This document shows positions 63,464 to 64,000 of a stretch of 64,000 nucleotides of DNA, piece after piece. Position 1 is the stretch's first letter, and the number at the start of each line of letters is the position of its first letter. Origin of the DNA: Roseovarius sp. MMSF_3281 (GTDB lineage Bacteria; Pseudomonadota; Alphaproteobacteria; Rhodobacterales; Rhodobacteraceae); NCBI RefSeq assembly GCF_030733685.1, contig NZ_JASHIM010000001.1, forward strand, positions 310,001 to 374,000. The letters are read 5' to 3'. The position numbers were made by a program, and so were the translations under genes. The notes beneath the pieces were generated by a model, which ran no database searches, had not been told where the DNA came from, and saw only the letters and a program-made list of their open reading frames with translations.

Positions 63464-64000
63464 ATGTCTGATGAAGAAGACGACATCATCCTGTCGGAAC
63501 TCGACGACGAGGAACTTGTCCAACAGATGTGGGACGACCTTTACGACGGTCTGAAGGAAGAGATCGAAGAAGGCGTCAATATCCTGCTTGAGCGCGGCTG
63601 GGCGCCCTACAAGATCCTGACCGAGGCATTGGTCGGCGGCATGACCATCGTCGGCAAGGATTTCCGCGACGGTATCCTCTTTGTGCCCGAGGTGCTTTTG
63701 GCCGCCAACGCCATGAAGTCGGGCATGTCGATCCTCAAGCCGCTGCTGGCCGAAACCGGCGCGCCGCGCGTGGGGTCGATGGTGATCGGCACCGTGAAGG
63801 GCGACATCCACGACATCGGCAAGAACCTCGTGTCGATGATGATGGAGGGCGCAGGTTTCGAAGTGGTCGATATCGGCATCAACAACCCGGTCGAAAACTA
63901 CCTTGAGGCCCTGGAAGAGCATAAGCCCGACATCCTTGGCATGTCGGCCCTGCTGACCACCACCATGCCTTACATGAAGGTCGTGATCGACACGATGGTC
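63464..64000 (+). CDS. Corrinoid (cobalamin-binding) methyltransferase protein, cut by the window end
   Basis: The visible 179 residues contain an N-terminal cap domain (WDDLYDGLKEEIEEGVNILLERGWAPYKILTEALVGGM) and the start of the B12-binding domain with GDIHDIGKNL, whose His ligates cobalt. AAGGA precedes the ATG. It matches the corrinoid proteins that pair with bmt-type methyltransferases. The rest lies beyond base 64000. Confidence 0.92.
   Translation, partial: MSDEEDDIILSELDDEELVQQMWDDLYDGLKEEIEEGVNILLERGWAPYKILTEALVGGMTIVGKDFRDGILFVPEVLLAANAMKSGMSILKPLLAETGAPRVGSMVIGTVKGDIHDIGKNLVSMMMEGAGFEVVDIGINNPVENYLEALEEHKPDILGMSALLTTTMPYMKVVIDTMV

Overview
The window is a stretch of chromosome from a GC-rich alphaproteobacterium of the Rhodobacteraceae (Roseobacter/Rhodobacter group). 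The evidence is a circularly permuted two-piece tmRNA with tag ANDNRAPVAVAA, an alpha-type SspB, the trgA-trgB-cysK-photolyase cluster known from Rhodobacter, a DUF1476 ATPase zeta subunit, an RNase E whose S1 domain carries a long acidic insertion, and a free-standing homocysteine methyltransferase next to a corrinoid protein. Gene density is high. Most of the window is core chromosome; the accessory parts are about 16.4-25.1 kb and 59.0-61.1 kb.

Layout. 0-6.5 kb: a small conserved protein, a periplasmic protein made of four ~115-residue repeats, and a predicted phosphorelay (NarL-type regulator, divergent from a molybdopterin-fold periplasmic protein and a hybrid histidine kinase with an Hpt domain). 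6.5-16.4 kb: an RND efflux pair, then tamA-tamB. 16.4-25.1 kb: a LuxR-type regulator and a partner of unknown function, divergent from a locus with a Q/G, N/G and G/A-rich low-complexity protein, a second repeat protein sharing a short motif with its C-terminus, a type I secretion ABC exporter and its HlyD-like adaptor. This is the best candidate for an undescribed system, probably a dedicated export pathway for a surface or matrix protein. 25.1-33.8 kb: tRNA-Ser(GGA), then a long minus-strand gene run phr-cfa-trgA-trgB-cysK-mscK-alaX (photorepair, lipid modification, tellurite/cysteine functions).

33.8-44.6 kb: a SufS-like aminotransferase, a BCCT transporter, lysC, ptsP, tmRNA (ssrA), chrA, sspB and fumC. 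The tmRNA makes the degradation tag and SspB delivers tagged proteins to ClpXP, so their proximity is functionally meaningful. Three GTAC-centred palindromes lie just upstream of the ssrA promoter. 44.6-50.3 kb: DUF4169 and ribbon-helix-helix small genes, a P450 coupled to a membrane alpha/beta hydrolase, ccdA, a TusA-family protein and an MFS transporter. 50.4-58.6 kb: rne, a DctB/DctD-like two-component pair whose regulator lacks the GAFTGA loop, and purQ-purS-purC. 58.6-64.0 kb: the ATPase zeta subunit, a lower-GC interval with a glycosyltransferase-like gene, bmt, a radical SAM protein and the beginning of a corrinoid protein cut by the window edge.

A dispersed double-hairpin repeat of 116 bp occurs twice (50325-50440 and 60941-61056, 114/116 identical), and a diverged half copy lies at 301-340. 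One full copy supplies the stop codon of rne.
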